From NCBI RefSeq assembly GCF_000313615.1, contig NZ_AMZQ01000001.1:186001-250000 (forward strand): a stretch of 64,000 nt of DNA. Direction: 5' to 3'. This stretch comes from Campylobacter showae CSUNSWCD (lineage in GTDB: Bacteria; Campylobacterota; Campylobacteria; Campylobacterales; Campylobacteraceae). Positions 44,660 to 54,092 of this stretch are shown one piece after another. The translations under genes were made by a program, and so were the position numbers. The notes below the pieces were generated by a model. The model was not told where the DNA came from, did not search any database, and saw only the letters and a program-made list of their open reading frames with translations. Position 1 is the stretch's first letter; the number at the start of each line of letters is the position of its first letter.

Positions 44660-47062
44660 ATGGGCAAATTTAAGTGCGCGCATTGCAGGGGCGAATTTGA
44701 GCGCGAGGCGCTGATAGAGCGCGGTGGAGAGCTGTTTTGCTGCGAGGGATGCGCGGGAGTTTACGAGATACTTAACGCAAGCGGACTGGGCGAATTTTAC
44801 GAAAGGCTTGGTAAAACTACGTTAAATCCGGCTCGGGACGCAAAAAATACGGCGCAAAAGTCGCAGGAAGACCTTGCGGCTATTTATCAAAACTACGTCA
44901 AAAACGAGAATGGATTTAACAAAATCTCGCTCATCATCGAGGATATACACTGCTCGGCTTGTATCTGGCTAAACGAGAAGGTTTTATTTGCGCAGAAGGG
45001 AATTTTGGAGGTAAATATAAACTCGGTTAATAACAAAGCCCTCATCGTCTGGGACGAAAACGAGGTAAATTTGGCTCAAATTTTCGCCCTCGTCCGCTCT
45101 ATCGGCTTTGAACCCTACCCATACGACGCGCAGACTCAGGAGCATAGACTCGCCCTGCAAAAGCGCGAATTTTACGCGAGGCTGCTGGTGGGCATTTTTT
45201 GCACGATGAACATCATGTGGCTGGCCATCGCGCAGTACGGCGGCTACTTCACGGGCATGCGTCAGGACGTGCGCTCTATCATAAATTTCGCCGAATTTAT
45301 CCTCGCTACGCCGGTGCTTTTTTACACGGGAAGCGGGTTTTTTAGGGGTGCTTGGGGCGCGCTAAAAAACAAAACGCAAAACATGGATAGCCTTATCGTC
45401 ACGGGCACGTTAGCAGCTTACGTTTTCTCGATTTACTCGATGTTTTCTAGGCAGGGCGAGGTGTATTTTGACTCGGTTGCGATGATAATCACTTTCGTAT
45501 TTATCGGCAAATATCTGGAAATTTTAAGCAAAAAAAAGGCCGCCGACACGCTAGATAACCTAAACTCGTTAAATTTAAACTCAGTTAGCGTCAAAAACGG
45601 CGACGAGATAACGCTAAAAAGCGCGCAGGAGGTGAGGGTGGGCGAGCTCGTGGTCGTGAGAGCTGGCGAACGCGTACTGCTAGACGGCGTCGTCGTTAGC
45701 GGCGCGGCGAGCTTTGATCTCTCTAGTCTTAGCGGCGAGAGCGCGCCTGCGTATCTTAGCGCAAAAGATGGCGAAAACGAGATAAAAAGCGGCTCTGTGT
45801 GCGTAGACGGCACGCTGGTTTATGAGGTCGGCGCCGTGTTTAGCGAGTCGGTGCTAGCGCGTATCATAAATCTGCTAGAAACCGCCGCAGCCAAAAAGCC
45901 GCGTATTCAGGCGCTCGCAGACGCCATCGCGGCGAGATTTTCGGCCGCTATCACGGCGCTGGCGCTAGCGACGTTTGCGTTTTGGTTCTGGCGCACTGGC
46001 GAGCTCTCCACCGCGCTCATCGTCGCGATCTCGGTCGTGGTGATCTCGTGTCCCTGCGCGCTTGGGCTTGCTACGCCAGTTAGCACGCTCGTTGCGCTTG
46101 GGGCTGGCTTTAGGCGCGGGATAATTTTTAAAGAGGCGCGCATCATCGAAAGCCTAGCGAAGTGCGATACGGCCGTGTTTGACAAGACCGGCACGCTCAC
46201 GTCGGGGCGGCTTAGCGTGAGTAAATTTACGCACGCGGATAAATTTGACCCGAGCCTACTTTTTTCGCTGGTTAACGGCTCTACGCATCCCGTTAGCCGC
46301 GCCGTGGGCGAATATCTGCGCGCAAATTTTAGTGATTTAAAACTTTTAGAGTTAAGCGGCTTTGAAAATATCGCGGCACGCGGCACGCAGGCTAAATTTG
46401 GCGGTAAAAAGCTAGCGGGCGGGAGCGAAAAATTTATGCGAGAGCTAGGGCTTTATGACGGCGAAGCGGTGCGTGGGACTAGCTATTTTTTTGCCGCGGA
46501 GGGCGAGATTTTGGCGGTGTTTGAGCTAGAGGAGAGCCTAAAAGAGGGCGCCAAAGAGTGCGTAGCCGCGTTAAAAAACGCTGGTATGCGAGTAGCGATG
46601 CTAACGGGCGATAACGAATACGCCGCAAAGCGCGTAGCAGAGCAGCTAGGCGTGGGCGAAACGGTCGCGAACGCTCTGCCTACGGATAAGGCCGCATACG
46701 TGGAGCGGCTGGCGAATCAGGGGCGAAATGTGCTGATGATAGGTGACGGGATCAACGACGCCGCCGCGCTCGCGCTCTCAAGCGTGGCCGTGTGTATGGG
46801 TAGCGGAGCGGCCGTGAGTATCGCAAAAAGTGACGTCGTGCTAATGAGAGACGACCCAGCCTCGCTCGCGGCTGCAGCGAGGCTCGCGCGCAAAACCTAC
46901 CGAATCGTGCGGCAAAATTTGGCCTTTTCGCTCGTTTATAACGCCGTGACGATACCGCTGGCGATGGCCGGCTACGTCGCGCCCGCCGTGGCTGCGCTAT
47001 CGATGTCGCTAAGCTCCGTCGCGGTCGTGCTAAACGCGCTGCGGGTTAGGAGCGAGCGATGA
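44660..47062 (+). CDS. ccoI: copper-translocating P-type ATPase for cbb3 oxidase assembly
   Basis: An 800-residue P1B ATPase. An N-terminal Cys-rich segment (CAHCRGEFE, CCEGCAGVY) precedes a heavy-metal domain with CSACIW, then eight membrane helices with the metal-transport motif SCPCALGLATP, the phosphorylation site FDKTGTLTSG and GDGINDAAAL. The Cys-rich start and the overlapping ccoS gene mark it as the CcoI/FixI type that delivers copper for cytochrome cbb3 oxidase, rather than a detoxifying CopA. C. jejuni has the same pair in the same region. Confidence 0.94.
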   Translation: MGKFKCAHCRGEFEREALIERGGELFCCEGCAGVYEILNASGLGEFYERLGKTTLNPARDAKNTAQKSQEDLAAIYQNYVKNENGFNKISLIIEDIHCSACIWLNEKVLFAQKGILEVNINSVNNKALIVWDENEVNLAQIFALVRSIGFEPYPYDAQTQEHRLALQKREFYARLLVGIFCTMNIMWLAIAQYGGYFTGMRQDVRSIINFAEFILATPVLFYTGSGFFRGAWGALKNKTQNMDSLIVTGTLAAYVFSIYSMFSRQGEVYFDSVAMIITFVFIGKYLEILSKKKAADTLDNLNSLNLNSVSVKNGDEITLKSAQEVRVGELVVVRAGERVLLDGVVVSGAASFDLSSLSGESAPAYLSAKDGENEIKSGSVCVDGTLVYEVGAVFSESVLARIINLLETAAAKKPRIQALADAIAARFSAAITALALATFAFWFWRTGELSTALIVAISVVVISCPCALGLATPVSTLVALGAGFRRGIIFKEARIIESLAKCDTAVFDKTGTLTSGRLSVSKFTHADKFDPSLLFSLVNGSTHPVSRAVGEYLRANFSDLKLLELSGFENIAARGTQAKFGGKKLAGGSEKFMRELGLYDGEAVRGTSYFFAAEGEILAVFELEESLKEGAKECVAALKNAGMRVAMLTGDNEYAAKRVAEQLGVGETVANALPTDKAAYVERLANQGRNVLMIGDGINDAAALALSSVAVCMGSGAAVSIAKSDVVLMRDDPASLAAAARLARKTYRIVRQNLAFSLVYNAVTIPLAMAGYVAPAVAALSMSLSSVAVVLNALRVRSER

Positions 47063-47271
47063 GCGGGGCGGTCGTGGCGATGATGATCGGGGTTTCTACG
47101 CTACTGGGCGCGTGCGGGCTGGCGGCGCTGCTGTGGGGGCTTAAAACCAGGCAGTTTGATGACGAGCGCAAATTTTTGGACGGGACGAAATTTGACGACG
47201 AAGACGCACTAAACGACGCCTACGAGCTGGAGCTTCGCCGTAAAGAAAAGGGCTATAAGCCGCCTGAGTGA
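47059..47271 (+). CDS. ccoS: cbb3-type cytochrome oxidase assembly protein CcoS
   Basis: A 70-residue protein with one N-terminal membrane helix (VVAMMIGVSTLLGACGLAALLW) and the typical short tail LKTRQFDDERKFLD. CcoS is needed for heme and copper insertion in cbb3 oxidase. It overlaps ccoI by four bases (ATGA), a coupling common for this pair. Confidence 0.92.
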   Translation: MSGAVVAMMIGVSTLLGACGLAALLWGLKTRQFDDERKFLDGTKFDDEDALNDAYELELRRKEKGYKPPE

Positions 47272-47770
47272 GGCAAATTTACGTTTAAATGGGGGCTAAA
47301 TTTTGGTCGTAAATTTAACGGATAGCGGCTTTAAATTTGAGCGGATAAATTTGCGATAAAATTTAAGCCTGAGCGAATTTTGCGCTAAATTTGCCACCTT
47401 AAAATGCACGATGAGGCGGTAAATCTGAGTGAAAATTTTAAAAGCAGCGGACATCACAAGCGGATTTAATGCAGATAAATTTGATCTAGTCGGTGCGACT
47501 ATGGCAAATTTGACGTTTATGCGGCTAAAATCGGTGAGTGTCGGTTAAATTTGATTCACGGGTTTGGTTGTGTAGCGGCGTCAAATTTGACTCAAATTTT
47601 GCAAGCCTTTGCGTCTATTAAAATTATTTCTTCTAAAAGACGCGGCAAAAGCTCAAATTTAAAGCTAAATTTAAGCTCGGCGAGCAAGAGCGGCTTGCCG
47701 AAAAAGCAAGCCAAGCGCGGGATTTTTATGATTTGTTCCGTAGAGATCGTTTGAAATCTACTTGCAAAGA
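47272..47770. other. intergenic spacer very rich in AAATTT
   Basis: In 499 bases I counted 15 AAATTT copies, several in the extended form TCAAATTTGA. Short open frames here (for example 47551-47754 and a 39-codon frame near 47430) are mostly built from those repeats and I do not accept them as genes. Confidence 0.7.
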
Positions 47771-48073
47771 TTATTTCAAGCTATCGATATACTCACTAAC
47801 AGTCGCCATATCCTCGTCGCTTAGGTTTTTGGCGTGCAGCTGCATGACCTTGCCCATGCCGAAGTTATTGTTTGAGCCGTCTTTGTAGCCTTGTAGCGCT
47901 TTTATGCGGTCTTCTTTGCTGATGCTAGTTAGCGCAGGCACTTTGTTTGCGTATTTTACGTCCGCTTTTTCGCCGTGACAGGCTGCGCATTTTTTGTAAA
48001 TAGCTGCGCCGTCGGCCGCAAGTAGAGAAAAATTTAGCGCCAAAACGGCGGTTGCAATGTGATAGATTTTCAT
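47771..48073 (-). CDS. cytochrome c553-type protein
   Basis: A 100-residue periplasmic monoheme cytochrome c with a signal peptide (AVLALNFSLLAADG, cut before ADG) and the heme motif CAACHG near residue 32; a Met ligand is likely in NFGMGKVMQLHAKNLSDEDM. It would carry electrons to the cbb3 oxidase whose assembly genes lie next to it. It closely parallels the gene at 48216; the two are a tandem pair. Confidence 0.92.
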   Translation of the reverse strand: MKIYHIATAVLALNFSLLAADGAAIYKKCAACHGEKADVKYANKVPALTSISKEDRIKALQGYKDGSNNNFGMGKVMQLHAKNLSDEDMATVSEYIDSLK

Positions 48074-48181
48074 CTTTCGTCCTTTTTGATAGAAATTTAG
48101 ACGAGATTATAGCCCTAAAAGCTTAAAAGAAAAGAAATTTTATAAAAAAGTTACTAAAATGAAGCGCGAAATAAAAAGCAG

Positions 48182-48209
48182 AGAAAAATCGGCGGAAAAA
48201 CTCCGCCGA
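48182..48209 (-). terminator. intrinsic terminator after the upstream cytochrome gene
   Basis: On the minus strand TCGGCGG/CCGCCGA pair around AGTTTTT and are followed by TTTTTCTC. It lies directly after the stop at 48216 and separates the two cytochrome genes. Confidence 0.85.
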
Positions 48210-48215
48210 AAAGGG

Positions 48216-48521
48216 TTATTTTAGAGTAGGGATGTACTCTGATAGAGCTGCGATGTCGTCATCGCTAAGAGGTTTTGCGATAGGTTTCATCATTGCAGAA
48301 GACTTAAATTTGTCCAAGCTGCCCTCTTTGTAACCTTTTAAAGCCTCGGCGATCTCTTCTTTTGAAAGCGTGTTAAGCGCAGGAACTTTGTTTAGATACA
48401 CTTTTTCGGCTTTTGGTCCGTGACAGGCCGCGCATTTTTTGTAAAGTGTTGCGCCGTCAGCGGCAAATAGGCTGCCCGCTAGCAATGCGGCTGCACCTGA
48501 AACAACGATTAGTTTTTTCAT
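48216..48521 (-). CDS. cytochrome c553-type protein, paralogue
   Basis: A 101-residue monoheme cytochrome c with signal peptide (LLAGSLFAADG) and CAACHG near residue 32. It shares ATLYKKCAACHG, NKVPALNTLSKEE and the LSDDDIAALSEYI end with the paralogue at 47771, so the pair arose by duplication. The candidate Met ligand is in FKSSAMMKPIAKPL. AAAAGGAT precedes the ATG. It is the gene nearer the heptose operon and has its own terminator. Confidence 0.92.
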   Translation of the reverse strand: MKKLIVVSGAAALLAGSLFAADGATLYKKCAACHGPKAEKVYLNKVPALNTLSKEEIAEALKGYKEGSLDKFKSSAMMKPIAKPLSDDDIAALSEYIPTLK

Positions 48522-48649
48522 TTTATATCCTTTTGTGGAGTTGTGACGGGCAAATTATAATACAAAAAGCTAAATTTTACATTAGTTTTTCACATTAGTT
48601 TCTAGTGCGGCGCGGGCGGCGATTTTCGGTTAAATTTAGCTTTTTTTTG

Positions 48650-48655
48650 TATAAT
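48650..48655 (+). promoter_or_regulatory. -10 element for the heptose operon, almost touching the start codon
   Basis: TATAAT in TTTGTATAATTTTCG ends only seven bases before the gmhB ATG at 48663, so transcription would begin at or next to the start codon. Confidence 0.65.
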
Positions 48656-48662
48656 TTTCGAC

Positions 48663-49187
48663 ATGGATAAAAAAGGGTTTAAAACGGCGCCCAAAAAGGC
48701 GCTATTTCTTGATCGCGACGGCGTTATAAACGAGGATGCGGGCTATGTTTATAGACGCGAGGATTTCGTTTTTAAAGAGGGCATTTTTGAGGCTTTGAGG
48801 GAGTTTGCCAAGGCTGGCTACGCACTAGTCGTGGTGACGAATCAATCAGGCATCGGACGAGGCTACTACACGCTGGAGCAGTTTGATGAGCTTTGCAGGT
48901 TTATGCTGGGCGAGTTTGAAAAAGAGGTCGTAAAGATAGAGAAAATTTACTTTTGTCCGCACGCGCCGGAAGCTGATTGCCTTTGCCGTAAACCAAAGCC
49001 AGGCATGCTGCTAAATGCCGCAAACGAGCTAAATATCGACCTTGCGCGCTCAATCATGATAGGCGACAAGGATAGCGACGTGCAGGCCGGGCAGAGTGCT
49101 GGCGTCGGGATAAATTTAAAGCTGGACGACAGGCTAAAAAGCGTGGCGGACGCGCTGGAGTTTTTAAAAAAAGAAGGAAAAATATGA
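48663..49187 (+). CDS. gmhB: D-glycero-beta-D-manno-heptose-1,7-bisphosphate 7-phosphatase
   Basis: This 174-residue HAD phosphatase removes the 7-phosphate during ADP-heptose synthesis. Motif I is LFLDRDGVINED, motif II VVTNQSGIGRG, motif IV MIGDKDSDVQAG, and the GmhB-type zinc loop is in CPHAPEADCLCRKPKPGM. No Shine-Dalgarno sequence precedes the ATG and the -10 element sits right before it. It starts the four-gene heptose operon with overlaps of four to eleven bases. Confidence 0.95.
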   Translation: MDKKGFKTAPKKALFLDRDGVINEDAGYVYRREDFVFKEGIFEALREFAKAGYALVVVTNQSGIGRGYYTLEQFDELCRFMLGEFEKEVVKIEKIYFCPHAPEADCLCRKPKPGMLLNAANELNIDLARSIMIGDKDSDVQAGQSAGVGINLKLDDRLKSVADALEFLKKEGKI

Positions 49188-50170
49188 AAGATATAAAAAG
49201 AGTCGCGATAACTGGCGCGGCGGGCTTTATCGGCTCAAATTTGGCGCATTATTTCGATGAAAATTTAAAAGACGTAGAAGTGCTCGCCGTGGATAAATTT
49301 AGAAGCGACGAGAAATTTAGCAACGGCAACCTCAAAAGCTTCGGGCATTTTAAAAATTTGCTCGGCTTTTCGGGCGAAATTTACGAGGGCGACATAAACT
49401 GCGCTAAAACGCTAGCCATGATCGAGAAATTTGCCCCTGACGCGATATTTCACGAGGCGGCGATCTCGGATACTACGGTAACCGAGCAAGGCGAGCTAAT
49501 GAGGACAAATCTAAATAGCTTTAAAGACCTGCTAGATATCTGCGAAAAAACGAATGCCAGGATGATATACGCAAGCTCCGGCGCTACGTACGGTAACGCA
49601 AAAAGCCCGCAAAGAGTCGGCGAATGCGAAGCGCCGAATAACGTCTACGGCTTTTCAAAGCTAAAAATGGATGATCTAGGACGAAAATACGCTAAAAGAG
49701 GCGTAGCGGTCGTGGGGCTGAGATACTTTAACGTTTATGGTGCTAGGGAGTTTTATAAAAACAAAACCGCCTCGATGGTGCTCCAGTTTGGTCTGCAAAT
49801 TTTGAGCGGTAAAAATCCGCGCCTCTTTGAAGGCAGCGATAAAATCAAGCGCGACTTCGTCTATATAAAAGACATCGTGCAGGCAAATTTGCTCGCTCTA
49901 AACGCTGCTAGCGGCGTATATAACGCAGCGACGGGCACGGCAAGAAGCTTCCAGGAGATCGTGGATATCTTACAGCGCAAGCTGGGGTCAAATTTGCCTT
50001 GCGAATACATCCCAAACCCGTATGCGCGCTCATATCAGTTTCATACGCAAGCCGACATCGAGCCGACTAAAAAGGCGCTGGGATACGAGCCTAAATTTAG
50101 CCTAGAAGAGGGCATAAAAGACTACGCGGCCGAGATAAAAAGGATATACGAGGAAGAGATAAATGCGTGA
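49184..50170 (+). CDS. hldD: ADP-glyceromanno-heptose 6-epimerase
   Basis: A 328-residue short-chain epimerase that turns ADP-D-glycero- into ADP-L-glycero-manno-heptose. The Rossmann start ITGAAGFIGSNLAHYF, the catalytic-site region YASSGATYG and NNVYGFSKLKMDD (Tyr-x3-Lys) and LRYFNVYGARE are all present. The start overlaps gmhB by ATGA. AAGAAGGAAA inside gmhB serves as ribosome binding site. Confidence 0.96.
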   Translation: MKDIKRVAITGAAGFIGSNLAHYFDENLKDVEVLAVDKFRSDEKFSNGNLKSFGHFKNLLGFSGEIYEGDINCAKTLAMIEKFAPDAIFHEAAISDTTVTEQGELMRTNLNSFKDLLDICEKTNARMIYASSGATYGNAKSPQRVGECEAPNNVYGFSKLKMDDLGRKYAKRGVAVVGLRYFNVYGAREFYKNKTASMVLQFGLQILSGKNPRLFEGSDKIKRDFVYIKDIVQANLLALNAASGVYNAATGTARSFQEIVDILQRKLGSNLPCEYIPNPYARSYQFHTQADIEPTKKALGYEPKFSLEEGIKDYAAEIKRIYEEEINA

Positions 50171-51566
50171 AGTACGTGCTTTGGTCGCGGGCGATCTGAT
50201 GCTCGATCACTACATCTGGGGCAGCTGCGAGCGTATCTCGCCCGAAGCTCCCGTGCAAGTAGTAAAGATAAAAAACGAAACCAAACGCCTAGGCGGAGCG
50301 GGCAACGTAGTGCTAAATTTGCTCTCATTAGGCGCAAAAGTGGGCGTTATGAGCGTGCTCGGAGACGACGAGACAGGCGATGAGATCGAGCGGATCTTGT
50401 GCGAGCAGGGCGCTAGGGCTGAGTTTATAAAAAGAGAAAAAGGGCGCACGAGCTCGATAAAAAGCCGCGTGATGGCGACGCATCAACAAGTCGTGCGCAT
50501 CGACAAAGAAAGCGTCGAAGCCGTAACGTGCGAGGACGAGCTAGCGGCAAATTTCGCCCGCGCGCTAGAGAGCTACGACGTCGCGCTGCTATCTGACTAC
50601 GGCAAGGGTGTGCTGACGCCTACGCTGTGCCAAAAGTTTATAAAAGCCTGCGCGGATGCCGGCAAACCCGTGCTAATCGATCCAAAAGGCGCGGACTACT
50701 CGAAATATAAGGGCGCTACGCTACTAACGCCCAATAAAAAAGAAGCGGGCGAGGCCGTGGGCTTTAAAATAGAAAACGACGAGCAGCTTTTTGCGGCGCT
50801 AAATTTGCTAAAAAATGAGCTAAATTTGACCCATTCGTTGATCACGATCTCAGAGGAGGGCATCGCGCTTTTAGAGGACGCTCAGGCGGTTAAATTTCCG
50901 GCTCTGGCAAAAGAGGTCTTTGACGTCACGGGCGCGGGAGATACGGTGCTAGCGACGCTTGGCGTGATGCTGGGTGCGGGCGAAGGTATCAAAAAGGCGA
51001 TCGAGACGGCAAATTTAGCCGCCGCAGTCGTCGTAGCTAAGGTCGGCTCAGCCACGGCAAGCTTTGAGGAGATAAACGAGCTAGTACGCCGTAAAAACGC
51101 GGCTGGCTTTGAGGAGAAAATCAAAAGCGCGGACGAACTGGCCGCGACGCTGGCAAACCGAGGCGAAAAGCGGCTGGTTTTTACAAACGGCTGCTTTGAT
51201 ATCTTGCACGCGGGGCATGTGAGCTATCTGGCTAAAGCGCGGGAATTTGGCGATATACTAGTCGTCGGGCTAAACTCGGACGCATCGGTGCGCGCGCTAA
51301 AGGGTGACACTCGCCCCGTAAATTCGCAGGCCGACCGCGCTACCGTGCTGGCGGCGCTTGGGGCAGTTGATTACGTGACGATATTTGACGAGCTAACGCC
51401 TCTAAATTTGATCGAAAAGCTGCGTCCCGACGTGCTCGTAAAGGGTGCCGACTACGAAGGCAAAGAGGTCGTCGGCAGTAGCGTCGTAAAAGACGTGCGG
51501 CTGGTGGAGTTTGTAGCCGGCAAAAGCACGAGCGCGACGATAAAAAGGATAAAAAGTGAAGACTGA
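50163..51566 (+). CDS. hldE: bifunctional heptose-7-phosphate kinase / heptose-1-phosphate adenylyltransferase
   Basis: A 467-residue fusion. Residues 1-315 are a ribokinase-type kinase ([22 protein letters not shown], catalytic [13 protein letters not shown]); residues 335-467 are a cytidylyltransferase-like domain ([29 protein letters not shown]). It makes heptose 1,7-bisphosphate and later ADP-heptose, the steps on either side of GmhB. It overlaps hldD by eight bases. Confidence 0.96.
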   Translation: MREVRALVAGDLMLDHYIWGSCERISPEAPVQVVKIKNETKRLGGAGNVVLNLLSLGAKVGVMSVLGDDETGDEIERILCEQGARAEFIKREKGRTSSIKSRVMATHQQVVRIDKESVEAVTCEDELAANFARALESYDVALLSDYGKGVLTPTLCQKFIKACADAGKPVLIDPKGADYSKYKGATLLTPNKKEAGEAVGFKIENDEQLFAALNLLKNELNLTHSLITISEEGIALLEDAQAVKFPALAKEVFDVTGAGDTVLATLGVMLGAGEGIKKAIETANLAAAVVVAKVGSATASFEEINELVRRKNAAGFEEKIKSADELAATLANRGEKRLVFTNGCFDILHAGHVSYLAKAREFGDILVVGLNSDASVRALKGDTRPVNSQADRATVLAALGAVDYVTIFDELTPLNLIEKLRPDVLVKGADYEGKEVVGSSVVKDVRLVEFVAGKSTSATIKRIKSED

Positions 51567-52122
51567 AGATATGATAAAAAGCGAGCTAGAGGGTCATCTA
51601 GCTACGATAAAGGCGACCTTTGCGCTGGAAGCGGACATCAAAAAAGCCTGCGAAACGGCGGTAGCGACGCTAAAGGCGGGCGGTAAAATTTTGCTTTGCG
51701 GAAACGGCGGAAGCGCTGCAGACGCGCAGCACATAGCAGCCGAACTAACGGGCCGCTATAAAACCGAGCGCGGCGCGCTAGCTGGCATAGCTCTAACGAC
51801 CGATACCTCCGCGCTCACGGCGATCGGCAACGACTACGGATATGAGTTTGTTTTCTCGCGTCAGCTAGAGGCTCTGGGCCGCGAAGGCGATCTGCTCATA
51901 GCGATCTCTACTAGCGGAAACAGCGGCAACGTCGTAAAGGCGCTCGAGCTAGCGCGAAAAATCGGTATCAAAACGATCGGACTAAGTGGCCGTACGGGAG
52001 GCGCGATGAACGAGCTTTGCGAGCTAAATTTGGTCGTGCCGTCAAACGATACGCCGCGCATCCAAGAGATGCATATAATGATAGGGCATATCATCTGCCA
52101 AGCTATCGACGATGCGTTTTAG
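51556..52122 (+). CDS. gmhA: sedoheptulose-7-phosphate isomerase
   Basis: A 188-residue SIS-domain isomerase, the first committed step to heptose. Typical signatures are [35 protein letters not shown] and [16 protein letters not shown]. The start is GTG at 51556, overlapping hldE by 11 bases. With gmhB, hldD and hldE it completes the ADP-heptose pathway feeding the LOS core enzymes that follow; the order matches C. jejuni. Confidence 0.96.
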   Translation: MKTEDMIKSELEGHLATIKATFALEADIKKACETAVATLKAGGKILLCGNGGSAADAQHIAAELTGRYKTERGALAGIALTTDTSALTAIGNDYGYEFVFSRQLEALGREGDLLIAISTSGNSGNVVKALELARKIGIKTIGLSGRTGGAMNELCELNLVVPSNDTPRIQEMHIMIGHIICQAIDDAF

Positions 52123-52216
52123 GCTAAATTTAAAAGCATTTGCGGCGGCGGAGTCAAATTTGGCCCGCCCAGCCACTCTCTAACTCCGCCTAGCGCGCAA
52201 GCAAATTTAATCACCC

Positions 52217-53479
52217 ATGAAAACCCAAACTCCAGCCTACGCCGTCATTGATCTAAAATCATTCTACGCCTCGGTCGAGTGCGTGGAGCGAGGACTTGAT
52301 CCATTTGAGGCAAATTTAGTCGTCGCCGACGCTGCTAGAGGCGAGGGCAGCGTGTGTCTAGCCGTTAGTCCCGCGCTAAAGGCACTTGGCGTAAAAAACA
52401 GATGCAGGCTGTTTGAAATACCTAAAAATATAAAATATATAATCGCGCCGCCCAGGATGCAGTTTTACATCGACTACGCGGCTAAAATTTACGGCATCTA
52501 CCTAAAATACGTCGCCAAAGAGGACATCTACGTTTACTCCATCGACGAGGCCTTTATCGACCTTACTTCGTATCTAAAATTTTATAAACTAGAAGCTAGA
52601 GTCATGGCAAAGATGATAATGGACGACATCCTAAAAACAACGGGCGTAACGCCCACCTGCGGCATGGGGACAAATTTGTATCTAGCCAAAATAGCTCTTG
52701 ACATCCTAGCCAAACACAGCGAGGATAATATCGCCTTTTTAGACGAAGCGCTCTATAAAGAAAAGCTCTGGACGCATCAGCCGCTAAATGATTTTTGGCG
52801 CATAGGCAAGCAAACTAGGGCCAAGCTTGAGCGATACGGGATATTTTGCATGAAGGATATGGCAAACGCTCCTTTTAGCCTGCTAGAAAAGGTGTTTGGT
52901 ATTGACGCCTATATCGCGCTAGATCACGCAAACGGTATCGAGCCCACCACCATAGCCGATATCAAGGCCTATAGGCCCTCAACCAAATCATACTTTAGCT
53001 CGGAAATTTTACCCAGAGACTACGAGAGGCTAGAGGCTCTAATCGTGCTAAAAGAGATGACCGATAGGCTGGCTCTAAGGATGATAAACGAGGAAGTGCG
53101 GGCTAGCGGGCTCACGATAAATATCAAATTCGCGGGCAAAAACGAACCCGCGCAAAGGGCAACGGTAAGGTTTAAAACCCCTAGCAATATCGCTAGCGTG
53201 CTCATGGACGCAGCGCAGGAGCTATATCTAAAAAAAATAAAAAACGCAGGCCTCATCAGGCAAATCGGCATATCGGCAAACGACGTCGTAAAGGAAAGCA
53301 AAACCGAAAGAAGTCTCTTTGAGGAAGAAAACGCAAAAGAAAAAACGGTACTAATAACCCTAAACAAGATAAAAGAAAAATACGGCAAAAACTCCATCCT
53401 AAGGGCCATCGACCTATTGCCCGAAGCCACCGGCCCAGATAGAAACAAAAAGATAGGAGGGCACAAAAGCGGTGAATAA
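52217..53479 (+). CDS. Y-family DNA polymerase, UvrX/YqjW-like
   Basis: A 420-residue lesion-bypass polymerase. The palm has IDLKSFYASVECVERG and the catalytic YSIDEAFIDL; the helix-hairpin-helix region and the little finger follow; the end DRNKKIGGHKSGE is the type I associate with UvrX/YqjW proteins of Firmicutes. There is no LexA-like or UmuD gene. It interrupts what in C. jejuni is a continuous gmhA-waaF region and overlaps the next gene by eight bases. Acquisition by transfer is likely but not proven. Confidence 0.88.
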   Translation: MKTQTPAYAVIDLKSFYASVECVERGLDPFEANLVVADAARGEGSVCLAVSPALKALGVKNRCRLFEIPKNIKYIIAPPRMQFYIDYAAKIYGIYLKYVAKEDIYVYSIDEAFIDLTSYLKFYKLEARVMAKMIMDDILKTTGVTPTCGMGTNLYLAKIALDILAKHSEDNIAFLDEALYKEKLWTHQPLNDFWRIGKQTRAKLERYGIFCMKDMANAPFSLLEKVFGIDAYIALDHANGIEPTTIADIKAYRPSTKSYFSSEILPRDYERLEALIVLKEMTDRLALRMINEEVRASGLTINIKFAGKNEPAQRATVRFKTPSNIASVLMDAAQELYLKKIKNAGLIRQIGISANDVVKESKTERSLFEEENAKEKTVLITLNKIKEKYGKNSILRAIDLLPEATGPDRNKKIGGHKSGE

Positions 53480-53780
53480 AGATAGAGCCAAAATCTTTAG
53501 CTCGTTTAATCCCCTCTCGACCCTAGAAAAAGCCCTAAAAGCGCAGGAGCGAGAAAAGAGCGAAAAGCTAGATCTGGACGAGTCCAAGATAGAAGAGAAC
53601 CTAAACAAAATAAGCAAACTAAAGCCCGCCGACAAGGTAAAAATCACATACTACGACGGGCAGGGCTACGTGAGCATAGAGGGGCTGGTCTCAAACGTAA
53701 ATTTGATGGATAAAAGCCTAACCGTAGTAAAAACGAGGGTCAAATTTGATGATATTTATGCGGTTGAGGTTGGTTTGTGA
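53472..53780 (+). CDS. YolD-like protein
   Basis: A 102-residue protein with a charged helical N-terminus and a small C-terminal domain (KVKITYYDGQGYVSIEGLV, then NLMDKSLTVVKTRVKFDDIYAVEV). This resembles YolD-like proteins, which in Bacillus sit next to a Y-family polymerase (UvrX) and may act like UmuD. The GTG start overlaps the polymerase stop by eight bases, so the pair is translated together. Family assignment is by pattern and context. Confidence 0.75.
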   Translation: MNKDRAKIFSSFNPLSTLEKALKAQEREKSEKLDLDESKIEENLNKISKLKPADKVKITYYDGQGYVSIEGLVSNVNLMDKSLTVVKTRVKFDDIYAVEVGL

Positions 53781-54092
53781 CGGCGGCGTTTTTGTAATTT
53801 TGCGGCGCGCGATATGATAGGTGTGGCACGCAAAACGCTTAAATTTGCTAGCTTTAAAGGCGTTTAAATTTTACTTTGTCCGCACTTTTCTTGATAGTTA
53901 AAAATGCGGCGAAATTTTAGTCGCACAAAAAATCAGTATAGTAAAATTTGCCCTGATTAAGCCACCTCGCGCTATCTCAAATGCTAGCTTTGCGTGCGTT
54001 AAATTTGGTCGCGTGCCGTTTGTAAAATATTATGCGCGGCGTGGTTTTTGCTGATTTGCGGCCGTTTGAGAAAAAGCCACGCACTAAAATTT
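53781..54092. other. intergenic spacer between converging genes
   Basis: This 312-base spacer lies between the YolD-like gene and the end of waaF. No gene or clear terminator is visible; several AAATTT copies occur. Confidence 0.55.

Noticed and set aside
47551-47754. 67-codon frame and a 39-codon frame near 47430 in the spacer after ccoS
   Set aside because: Both are composed of repeat-derived codons without a ribosome binding site or recognisable motifs.
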